DNA of 64,000 nt from Undaria pinnatifida (Eukaryota; Sar; Phaeophyceae; Laminariales; Alariaceae), in the NCBI GenBank assembly GCA_012845835.1, contig JABAKD010000017.1:5258151-5322150 (forward strand), given 5' to 3'. Positions 50,101 through 62,405 of this stretch are shown one piece after another; within the stretch, counting starts at the first letter, position 1, and the number at the start of each line of letters is the position of its first letter. The notes below the pieces were generated by a model. The model did no database searches and was not told where the DNA came from. It saw only the letters and a list, made by a program, of their open reading frames with translations. The position numbers and the translations under genes are program-made.

Positions 50101-53100
50101 TGCTATTGATATTGTTAATGTTACTGATGTTGATTGTGTTATCGATGTTGATATTTTTACCGATATTGTTATTGACGCTCATGGTGATAGTGATATTGAC
50201 ATTGATAGTGATAAATGACTTTGATATAATAGTGATATAGTGATAATGGTATTGATATTGATATCGATATGATACTGACATAATGTTGATATCGATATCG
50301 GATATATATAGAAGAAACGACCCTTGCTATATACTATGCCCACTTACTGGAAAGCCCGAGAAGCCTGAAGGTGTCTCTCTGTCTGCGCCTGTCTGTCAGT
50401 CTGTCTGCTCTGTCGATCGATCTGCCTGTCTGTCGGTCTGTCTGTGCGTCTGTCTATCTGTCTCATTCGACCTCTCTGTCCCTGGATGTCTGAGTACACC
50501 CCGTCCGTCGTCTCTCTTGCCCCCGGCCGATATGTAACAGCTAGCTGTTTTCATGGGAGAAGGGCCCTTCTGGTATCGATGGGAGTTCTTCACTGGCGTC
50601 TGCGATAGGTACTGGGGAATGGGGGTGGGGGGGTGGGGTAAGGGTAGCGGAGGAAAGGGGGGGGGGGGCGTATTCTTTTGTTGCTCGCTGTAGTCATTTG
50701 ATCATTGACCACGCATCCCTTTCGAGACGGAGCACCGTTCCTACTCCTAGTAGAGATACATCCAACACTTGGGCGCTCATTACGCGTTTTCCATATTATT
50801 ACATACGTAATAACTGTTAGCTTATCGTAACCCCTTCCTGTTTCGCGGTTTGTGGCCACCTTATGTCTCCTAGGATAGTGATCGTTTTTTCTCTACCATC
50901 TAATGTACCAATTTTTTTCAATGTCACATCCGTCAATTTTCCTCATCTGGGGGGGGTGGGGACCGGGTGGGCGGGGTTGGGGGAAGGGGGAAAGGGAAGA
51001 GGGGGACGGGGAGCATGGGGGTGTGGTGGGGTGGGGTATAGAGTGAGGCGGAGGGTGGGTGGATGAGCGGCGGGGGGATTGGGACTTACGGTGATGTGGG
51101 AGGACTTTTGTATTGTCAAGAGAAGGGAGCACGTGACGGGCATGTTTTGAAGCGATATGGGAGTGGGCTCGTTTGGTTTAGAGTGGTGCAAAACCCTCGA
51201 TGACCTCCCCGCCCCTCTTCAGTCCCTCCACATTTCGTGGAAACCTCCAGAATGCCCCCCCCTCCCTCCCCCCCCCCGGCCCCACCGCCGCTTTTCGCGT
51301 TCACGTTCCACTGTAAGAAGTATATATAAGAAAGTTTTGGTGGCCTGCCAACTTCTCCGACCCCCCGCTGAATCTGTGATCCACGCGCAAGAAGGCACGC
51401 ACAAGGTGCGGAAATCCGCCTCACAAGTGGTTTTAAGTAGGAAGAAACCTTCCCGTCATGCGGCTCGTCGGGCACCTCACGTCGCTTCGCGCTTGATCCA
51501 CGCAATGTCTGCCCGTTCGTTGAAAACCCGACGTGCTCCGTACTGTCTTTGTACGGTTTTGAGGAGCTATGGTCTTTGAGACTACGGTTACGCGTGCAAT
51601 TTGCACCCCCCCGCCCCTGGCGTCCACCTGGCTACTGCAAGGACAGCAGAAAATGGTTTCGATCATCTACCCCCTCCTTGGTCATTGAAAACCCGACGTG
51701 CTCGATCCCGGCATCGTAGGGGTGCGAGGGTCTACGGTCTTAACACTGCGGTTATGTGTGAAATGAGTACCCCCCCCCTCCCCCCGCCCTCGTGTCCACG
51801 TGATCACTGTAAACACTGCGACAAAAGGTAGTCGTGGTCTACCCCCCCCCCCCCCCCCCCCGGGGGAAGACCCGACGTGCTCCGTCCTGACATTGTAGGG
51901 ATGCGAGCGTCTATGGTCTTAACACTGCGGTTCTGCATGAAGTGAATACCTCCCCTCCGAAGCCCTCGCGTTTACGTGGCTACTGTAACAACTGCGGAAA
52001 ATGGTTGTGGGTGGTCTACAACCCCCCCCCCCCCTGCTCTTCGTCGTATTGCTACTTAGACATGTATGGAAACCCGCTGAATGCCTGCCGTCCCCCCCGT
52101 CCCTTTGCTTTCTTTACTGTTGTTTACGACACCACAAGCAGGTTCTGGTGGTCCAACGTACTGTACGTGAACAACATGGTTCCGTGGCACAGGGAGTCGA
52201 CTGAGGAATGCTTTTATCACACGTGGTACCTAGCCGACGACATGCAGGCGAGATTGTATGTCGTTTTTCTTTCTGACTCGATAAACCTGAGGAAGGCAGG
52301 AAGCCATCTGCTTCCGCTGTCGAACCTGTGACGTGATAGTGACAAGGTAAATCCGTGACCGGGCGCTTAGCTTGACGCTTACGGCGCGTTCTTGTAGGAG
52401 CAAAAACTTGTTCCCCACAAAAAGGGGTGATGCATAGTAAGCATAGCCGCTTTGGATCCGAACATGAACCACTTTGGGCAATTTGTTAAGCCAATACAAT
52501 CGTGGCAAAAAAATGGATAATTTCACTATTTCACAATCAGTACGTGTATTCCTGTAGTACTTACAAGCTTTTCCCTTCGGGATGGATGCGATTGGCTGGA
52601 AATCGCTGGGGGATAGCGAGTTGAAACTGGGGGGCAAATTCTTGAGAGCCTGAAAGCGAAAAAAACAATTGGCCACACCTCGCAATTAACCCGGCAAGCA
52701 ACACCGACCAGCCCAGACAAGCTTATAGTTAGTCTATGCACTTCGTCGTACACTATTACGGAGGACTATAGTAAATAGGACCAAATATTGTTCGTAAAAA
52801 TAGATGAATATATAGGTTTTTGTGTCCACCGTAGGTCCTATTTACTAGGGTCCCCCGTAATACATGTTTCCACCGTTTCCCGGTGCATTTTGTGAGCCGT
52901 TTTATGGCGTGTAATCGAGCTGTGGATGAGGGGCACACGAATCAAAAAGGAAAAAAACGCCTCCACAATGAATCGCCACCCTGTGGGAATGAAGATCATG
53001 CCAGTGGGTTTGGAACTCCCCAAGAACTAGACTAAACTGTGCAACTCGTTTTGGTGCTTGTCGGTAGTACTTGTCGGGTTGCTCGCGCGGTTGGGGTCGT

Positions 53101-56100
53101 CGCACGGTAGGTGTTTCACTTTTTGAGCCAAAAAAAGGTATACCTCTGGCCGGTTGAGCTACTCGAGTGTGAAACTATCGGCTATTAAGGTAATTTCACG
53201 AGTATTATGTTTGTCTTAGGACTGCGAACGCATGCCTGTGCTGGTCGGATTGCGCGAACGAATGTTATCTTCGAAAAGTCATGTTTCGGGCGATGTTGGT
53301 GTTGACATTGAGCCTAGCTCCTCGTGTTGGGAGCCCAGAAAGTTCTTGGAATCTGCTGCACACCCGAACGTCGGGTGACTCGGTGGCTAATTGTTTTTTT
53401 GTTTGCTTTCAAGAATCCCCCCCCCCCCCCCCCCCCCGCCCCCCCCAACTTTCAACTTGGCTTGGGACTCCCCCTGGGCTTCAAGCAAACCATGTGCCGA
53501 TGTGGAACACCTGGTTTACTTGTTGCTTTAATGCGTCGTAGTATACCCCCCCCCCCCCCCCGCCCCCCCCCCCCCCCCCGGTTCCATACGAGTACGCCCC
53601 TTTTGGTCTCGGAAATAGGAGTGTGGTATGGGAATTTTTGTTTCGTGTCCTAATGACTTGACAAAATACATGTTTCAGTCCGGTAAAGGCTTCTGTAGGG
53701 GGCCGTTATTGACGGCACGGTGCAAACGAAGAACACAACAGCAACTTGCCAATATTTCGGATTTTGGTTTTGGTTTTTCATGTCTTGCGATCGCAAATAC
53801 AAGTAGCAAATCCCAGGTTTTAAATATCTGACGAAAAAAAAGCACGTATGATGGAGTGCACACGGCTATTTTGGCACGTCAAAAATTCTCCTAGTATGAC
53901 AATTTAGTCGTACGGTCGCTGTGGAAGTGGTCCCCTGTAGTGCCGACATCTGCACTATAGAAAGAAATATCGGCACTATAGAAGAAACCGGCACTACTCC
54001 GCATGCTGCCACTACTGGTTGTTCCCACTTGTGACATACGATTCGAAGGCACTATAGCGGGCAGCCGGCACTACTCAACCGGCACTATAGAGGGAATGCT
54101 GCTGTATGCTTACGGCCTTATTGTATGCGTCGAAAACAAGCATTACGTCGATTTTTGATTCGGCCATACGAATCATCCATTGAAACCGCTGGGGTATGGT
54201 GTGTTGCAGCGCGGAGGGATGTGCAACACCCTCGCCACTGATGGTGCTTGTAATAAGGCGTTTGTGGGATGCCAAATTTGGTTGGGTAGGAAAAAAAAAC
54301 TAATCAAGTGTTAAGACCGACGAACGTCACAAGCCCAAGGCTAATCCAAACCCAACCCACCAAAAATTCGATGATTTTTTTAGTTCTCTAGTACATTTGT
54401 TTTTTACTTTCTAAATGAATTGTACTTGGCTTGGTTCGCCTTTATTTTTGCTCATCCCTTCTGTTTTCGTCGCACTTTTCCTTCTTCATCTCCCTCCCTA
54501 GATGTAAGCCATATCCGGGGATCCATAAGCTGGCTCTTCTTCCCCCTCCCCACTACGATACACGCATTCGTGACTATCGCGAAAATAATTTGGCCCTTTT
54601 CTCCCATCGTCGACTCCCATCGAATTGCACTAACGCTAGCCCTGCCGCCCCCCCCTATATACAAACCTAACCCTCCAAGCAGTTCTACGTGTTAAGCCCG
54701 CTGTTGATGGTGCTGTACATGCGGCGGACCAGCTTGGGCATCGCGGCTACGGCGGCTGCCATCCTCGCCTCTTCTGGCGCGATGGCTGTTGGGACGTACG
54801 TGAGGGGGTGGTCGGCCCTGACTCTAGACGGCTCTTGGGTCGTCAAGTACTCGCAGGTAAGAGCTGCCTACGCTTTCGTTGTATTGTGACTACAGTAGTT
54901 TTTTTTTGTATAATGATTGTTGTTATTTGATGGGTCAACCTGTTTTTTGTTTGTTTCGTTTTTAACATCCCTTATTTTGGCTTCGCAGTTGTCCCTGCTG
55001 CTCCGCTCGTAGACGTAACTCAGGCCCGGGGTCACTAACTAGGATTTTCTTTCCCCTCCCCACTGCGATACGTGCCTTCGTTCTTTCGTGGAAAGATTCC
55101 AGCTATTTCTTCCCTCTTTAGACTCGCATCGAATTGGTACCATAATACGCCCCATCCTCTTCGTCTTTCTTCCTTCGTGTTTTTTTTTTTGTGACCCGTG
55201 CAGGAGACGTATACCACCCCGTACTTCAGGATAGTGTCGTACTTGATGGGCATGCTTTTCGCTATGCTGTGGCACGAGAAGCAGGCAAGAGACTTACCAG
55301 TATACTGGTCAGACGTACCAGTATTCTGGCCACCAAAGAGAGATATTTCAATCAGTGCACTTGTGCATGCATGCTAGTAGTGTACTCGAGCGTATCAGCA
55401 TGGTATACTTGAGGATAGTTTTGTGCTTGACCGGCATGCTCTTCGCCGTGCAGTGGCACCAGAAGCACTCGAGATACTGATCTCAGTGTACTGGTTAGAC
55501 TTATCAATGTACTGGTTCGACTTACCAGTGTAGTGGCTAGACTTACCCGTGTACTGGTTATGTTTCCCATGGTACTGGTTAGACTTACCAGTGTACTTAG
55601 ACTTACCAGTGTACTGGTTAGACCTACCAGTGTACCGGTTAGACTTACCAGTGTACTAGTTATACTTACCAGTGTACTGGTTAGACTTACCAGTGTACTG
55701 GTTAGACTTACCAGTGTACTGGCTAGACTTACCAGTGTACTAGTTAGACTTACCAGTGTACTGGTTAGACTTACCGGTGTACTGGCTAGACTTACCAGTG
55801 CACTGGCTAGACTTACCAATGTACTGGTTAGATTTTGCCGTTGTACTGGTCAGACTTGCCAATGTACTAGTTAGACTTACCAGTGTACTGGTTAGGCTTA
55901 CCAGTGTACGGGCTAGACTCACCTGTGTACTGGTTAGATTTGCCATTGCACTAGTTAGACTTACCAGTGTACTGGTTAGTCTTACCATTGTTGTACTGCC
56001 CACCAAAGAACAACATACCCGTATGTGCATTTAATATAGAATATCATTGCTCACGCTCGGTCGGCAGCCTCTTCGCCGTGCTGGGGCACGATAACCAGGC

Positions 56101-58076
56101 GAGGGAAATACCAGCATACTGGCCACCGTTGAAGGAAAATACCGGTACAGCAGTCGTGGTCCCTTGATAGTGCGGTGCCTTACCAGACCGCAATAACCGC
56201 ACTAAAGTGGGACTCCACACTATCACGGGACATTGGATTACTCTCTAGGAGTTACGGTCGCGACAAGATGTTTATCCGCACTGAACAGGCACCCCGCACT
56301 AGGGAGCACCGCATTAACGCGGAACCCCAACTGTATTCTATGGACTTGGGCTATAAACTTGTCTCAGCTGGTCGGTGTTACCGGTGCCTTAACAGACGGG
56401 CAATGGCCGCACTAAATTGAGACCCCGCACTATCACGGGAGAGGTGAATATCCTCTAGGATGAGGTCGTGAAAATACTGTTTTACCGCACTAAGCAGGAA
56501 CCCCGCACTTAAGGGCACCGCACTAACGAGGGAGTTCCACCGTGTATACTATAAAGTAGGCTATGAACTCGTCTGCACTGGTTGGTGTTACCGGTGCCTT
56601 ACCAGACCGCGATAACCGCACTAAATCGGGACCTCGCGCTATCACGGGGCAGTGGAATGCACTCTAGGATAAGGTCCTGACAAGACATTTCACCGCATTA
56701 AACTGGGACCCCGCACTAAAGGGCACCTCAACATCGCGGAACCCCGACTGTATACTATAGACTTAACTTTGCACTCGTCTCGATTCGTTGGTGTTACCGG
56801 TGCCTTTCCAGACGGAGAAAACCGCGCTAAAGTGGGACCCTGCGGTATCACGGGGCATCGGGGTACTCTGCATGTAGTATGAAGTCGTGACAAAGAGATT
56901 GTAAACGCAATAAAACGGGACCCCGCAGTAAAAGGCACCGCAGTAACGCGAGACCACGACTGTATACTATAGATTTAGCTATAAACTCGTTTCGGCTGGT
57001 CGGTGTTACGTGTGCCTTGCCAGATGGCAACACCTGCACTAAAGTGGGACCTCGCACTATCTGGGGACATTGGAGTACTCCCTAGGATGAGGTCGCGCCA
57101 TGGCTTTTTAACCGCACTAAACTGGAACTCCGCACTAGAGGGCACCGGACTATCGCGGGACCCCCACCCTATACTACCACTATGTCCGGGAATATAAGCA
57201 ACATTTGGACATTAATGTCAACATAAAATTTTGCTTATATTCCCTGAAGGAGTGGAATAGGTTTAGGGTATAAGCTACTATCTCGTCGGGGCTGGTCGGT
57301 GCTACTTGCCGGATCACTTGCTGCCCGGTGGCTGATTTTTTCCAACGCTTCTTACGGCGTCATGACGGCGGCTTATTTTTTTTCAGGACTTCTTACGGAG
57401 TTATGACCAGGCCCGCGAGTCGGAGCAGGAGGTCTTCCCAAAACTCGCGGTTCGGATCGGGGCGGATTAGGAAGTGTTCGAAATTTCACGGGTCGGGTGG
57501 GATCGGGCCTGGAAGGCTTGCAAACGTCACGAGCCGGGTTGGGTCACCCATGACCCGACCTGACCCGCGAGAACTGATCAGACCCGCGAATAAATGATTT
57601 TTTTTCCTTTTGGGTTTGTCGAGGGTTTTCCCCCTGTTTGTCATGGCCACCCCTGGGGTTTCAAGCCCACCACACCCCGAAGGGGCAATGTGTGCAGTGG
57701 GTACCCCGTTTTAAGAGCGCCCCGTGACACGCCTAAACAAGCGCTCTTAACTACAAATTTCTCTTATCTGTAGTGGGAAATATATAGTTTTTAGTGTAGA
57801 CGGGACATGCCGATTTGACCGCTCTTAGGTCGCGAATGCTCTTATCCTGGGCGCTCTTAAATCGGCGTACCCACTGTACTGCAGCATGGTGTCGTGCTTG
57901 ATCGGCTTGCTCTATCGCCTTGCTGCGGCATGAGAAGCTGGCGAGGGCCTTTACCAGCATGCTGGCCATCGGTGAAGGCTATGTTGTGTCCTGTACTTCA
58001 GGATAGTGTCGTACTTGATTGGCGTGCGCTTCGTTCGCCCTGCTCTAGTACGAGAAGCAGGCGAGAGATTTGCCGG

Positions 58077-58111
<35 letters not shown>

Positions 58112-61100
58112 CTCGCATCAACTCGCACAATCGAGTCCTTTGTCACAGGACAGGCCCCAGTTACGGGGAAGTGGAAGGAAACTACAGTAATACATTTATA
58201 AAATAGATGTGATGTTTTGCATAGCTCAAAATTCCCCACCTTAAGTGTAAATACCAATACTTACCATTAAAGTGGACAAAAAATAAGACACCTCCCAATA
58301 AAAACTCACTCATATAGTACATGACGAGTACCAACAACGCAGCTTACAAAGATGAGTATTGACCTGAAATTCGTCAAACTCACGGCTGACGTCCTTGAAA
58401 ATTAGTTGTAAAATACACCTGAGAAAGAATACACCAAGAAGTGATGCACGTATAACTTCGTGTATCATAGCTGAAGCAAGTCATGCATAAGCCGAAAACT
58501 ATAAAAATGAAATCGGAAGTCACCGTACGTGTATACGCGCCAGTACACTGGCCTGGCCATCAAATATCATTTTTCCGGGATACTTGGATATGCCCTTGTA
58601 TTGGTTCACCAGTGGAATGCCCGTGTACCTGGTAGCTATTAATAGTACAGGACGTTGACTGGCCAGCACCATGCGCCTGGCGCAGCAAAAGACCAGTACC
58701 AACTACGAAGGCATACAGGGATAATTTAACAATCCTCGCCCCTCTTCCTCTCTCGTTGTTGTTGTTGCTGCTGTCCCTTTTTTTCCCGGTTTTGCGTGGC
58801 GTCAGACGCGGTGGCCCCTGTTCAAGCTGGCGGATTGGCAGCGCTACCTGGTGCTGTCCAGCTCAATCTCGATCTTCCTGTTCGTCACCTTCGTCGGGTA
58901 CTCCGGTTACCAGTGAGAACATGCACCGCCGACCGGAAAACATGTTTAGAAAAAAGGGGAAAACAGGCTTCAGCTGTTTGAGAGATCTTCTGTTCTTTGC
59001 AAGCTCAGTTTGATACTTCGATCGATCGCGTGTGTTACGGGGTGTGTGTATCCTCGTGAAGGAGACAGGTCGGTGGCTCCCTGCTGATGCCTGCAAACCA
59101 GTTGTATGTATGTGCGGCCCCCCTGACTAGGTGTACCTGGTATGGTAAGCAGCATGGAAATGGCGAAACAAGTACTTACCTGGCATGAATTGTGGTATCA
59201 TATAGTCGACGTTTTTCCCGGAAATGTTTTTGTTGCCGTGTTTTTTTTTTCCGGACAACTTCCGCACACCTCAGCCCCGGGTTGGGGTTATGGTTGTGAT
59301 TAATGTTGGCGTTATGGTTATGGTTGGTTCTGGGGGTCGAGTCAACACACGGTAGAGGTTGCGAGTTTTGAGCCAAAAAAAGGTATACCTGGCCGGTTGA
59401 GGGGCTCAAGTGCGGAACTATCCTCGGTTGGTTTGATGATTTGTACAAGTATGTTAATAGTAAGTAGCGCGTAGAAATGCTGGTCGGGAACTCCTGCTGC
59501 ACCCCTCGTGTGGGATGACTCGGCGTTTTATCCGAAATTCCCTTCGATGCTGAAACCACACGACGTATACCGTATTCTACACAAGATAACACACCCACAT
59601 AAGATACCACACCCCCCACAGAATACGACACCCCGGTGATAATTTTTGGGGCTCGAAATGTAGCGCCTTAGTCTAATACCAAGTAATATGGCGACAGAAG
59701 ATACCACACCCCCCACAGGATACCACACCCGGTGATAATATTTTCAAGCGCTCAAATGTATCACCGGGGGTGTGTTATCTTGTGTAGAATACGGTATACG
59801 CACAAACGTTGTTTTTTTTTCCCGTTTATGTATCCTATATGTTTCGTTACATAGCCTCTGCATTGGCGGCTCTACAGTTAGTAGTATAAATTATCCGAAA
59901 AATTGTCCCGAATACGTACAAAAATATATGGATGCGGTTCGAAAGGCGTTGGCAGGAGACCAGGATTTTTGGTCGTGTCGGGACCTTTTCGGTGTTATTG
60001 AAACGTTGCACACGTCTGACAGATCACGATGTAGATCATTCAGATCGTCTGCAGATCATCTACAGATCATCTACAGGTGGATCCTATAGCTGCCGATATG
60101 AGATGTGGTGAAGGGTATCTATATAAGTCGAATGCATATCCAACACGGCAACTAATTGATGCAGATCGTACGGCTCCCACCCGGTAACATAAGCTAGACC
60201 ATACAGCTCTATACCTGAACTGTAGGTGAAAATAATAGATCATCTGTCTGACGTGTAGAGGGTGGTCGGTCAAGGGGCTAGAGCGGTTGTTACGGGGGTA
60301 GACCAGGGGAACACACCAAAAGACGAAACGGAGCCCAGCTACTCCTAAAAATTTCATAAAAGGAAGAAACAAATTCGGATCATGTGGTTTCTGTAAGAAT
60401 GAGAAAATGGCTGTTTTTTTTTCAGCTCTTTTTTTTTCTTGGTTTTTCATAACCCTCCCGTTGCCTACCTTAGAAATACGACAAACATTGGGTAAGCTTT
60501 TTGTTTTTTGTGTACCCCCTGGGTAGGCCGTTTTTCTTTTTTGGTTTGCCGGCGCTGTCGGCGTGATGTCCGCCTCAGTCTCCAATCTTGCTCTTCCTTC
60601 ACCTTCGTAGGGTATTCCGGTTTACCAGCGAGACACTAAATGTTTTGCACGAGAGCGGCCGAAGGCTCCGATTTAGACCAGGTTTCGAGCCGTCTTCGAA
60701 TAGCTCGAGCTGAGGCTCACCCCTTGCCGCGCTGTTACCTGGATGTGCATCAGCTTGCTCGACTCTCCTGACCCTGCGTGGGTCGGCGTCGGGGCCGTGC
60801 TCGCTTTGTGTCGTGGTGGCCAAAGCAAAATCACATTTTTGCAAATATTTTACTGGTATTCTGTTATTAATAGGCGTATGGTACGATAAAAGTGCACTTT
60901 TTTTTTTTTTTTGTTCTGGGGCTCCTCACTTGACATTGTTTTGTGTTTTTTTTTTTTTTTGAGAAAAGATGAAAGTTTTGTACGATGAACCATCCAACGA
61001 TCTAACACGGTATAGGCTATGCACCTCAAATAGTGAACAAGGCAAGATGGTGGAATAGACTTGCAGATGGGTCTACGCCCGTTTCCCGATCCGACCAAAA

Positions 61101-62374
61101 AGTGCTTTTTGCTCGCAAACGCCAACAGTCCGCCGTCCCAAAGATCCGGGCGGCCAACTTGTTGGGTAAGCTCTGAAGTTCCGACGACTTTTGGCCAAGG
61201 TAAGGAGCCCAGTCATTCAGGAAACACTTGAGACCAAGAAGTGCTATTTGCCTCTATCGTAGTATGAAGCCCCCTTGGGGTTTGAGAGAGAAGATGTGTG
61301 GCAAGAAGAATGATGACGCATCTGGCGCCCGCACTGTGCTATACTACACGCCCGCTGGCCGACACGCGTGCTAAGTTAACTCGTTTGGGACGTCATACGC
61401 CAAACTTGACGAAAACAACTGACAATTCGTAGTACAGCATCATCGGCCACATGACGCAGTCCGAGCTGGTGCTGGTGTACGAGATGTCTTCGAACTGCAA
61501 CGCAACGCAGGAAGCTGCGAGGCAAGGCAAGCGTGAGGCGTGGCGATACTAATCGGACCACCTCTGGCTTTTCCTACACGCTTTTGATTAGATCGCCCTC
61601 GTTACTCTTGGGTCTGGGTACTGTCAGTGAAGATATAATCAAGTCCCGAAAAACGGTCAAGGTTAGCACGTGCTTCTGACGGGGCTCCTGTCCTGAACCC
61701 AAAATCATCCGAATGCCCTTTTTGTTCTGCGATATACTCCGTATATGTTTCTTTTTTTTCTGTATACCTGGGTGACACGGGATTGTTGATTTGATCGGGT
61801 ATCCGTTTCTTTGTTTTCGTGTTTGACGGTTCGTTTCTGAGGGCTCCTCACTTAACGTCTTTACAGCGGTGAACCCATTTTTTTTTTTTTCCCAGAAATT
61901 CACTTGAAGTTAGTACAGGGAGGGAGATCGGGGCTCTGAAGGGGCTGTAAGCCAAAGCAAAAAGCTTTGGGTACACCTGTACAACGAAAGTTTTGGCTTT
62001 TCAAAAAGTACTGAAAAATCGCGACGAATTTGGGCTAACGTCTTCACCACTGGAACTACCTTATGGGGACAAATTTACTTGAATTTAGTATAGGGAGGGA
62101 TTTCGGGGCTTAAAAGGGGTGAAGGAGAGCACCATCATGCTGCAGTGTCTCAGCCTAAAAGTGCTATACCTCTATCGTAGCATGCGCCGTTTTTTTTTTT
62201 ATTTTTTTCGGGGGAGATGAGATTCACGAGGTCCCTAGGGCGAGGAGCGCCTACCGTAGCGTATGCTCGAAGCTACAAGATGAAAAACTCCCTCACGATT
62301 TATGGAAGGGTGGCATTATACGATCGTACTGCTCGCTCACTTTTCCGTCGTCGTCATCGTCGTCGTCGTCGTTG

Positions 62375-62405
<31 letters not shown>

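Larger units (their letters stand above)
49650..50290. repeat. (GATATC/TTGATA)n degenerate repeat
   Basis: ATATCGATATCGATATTGAT and longer-range TTGATATTGA words over 600 bp, divided by the two exon 11 ghosts. In intron 11. Confidence 0.88.

Noticed and set aside
57985..58079. Alternative, mutually exclusive copy of exon 15
   Set aside because: A 4-base length change shifts the frame and no acceptor AG lies directly upstream, so it is treated as a ghost.
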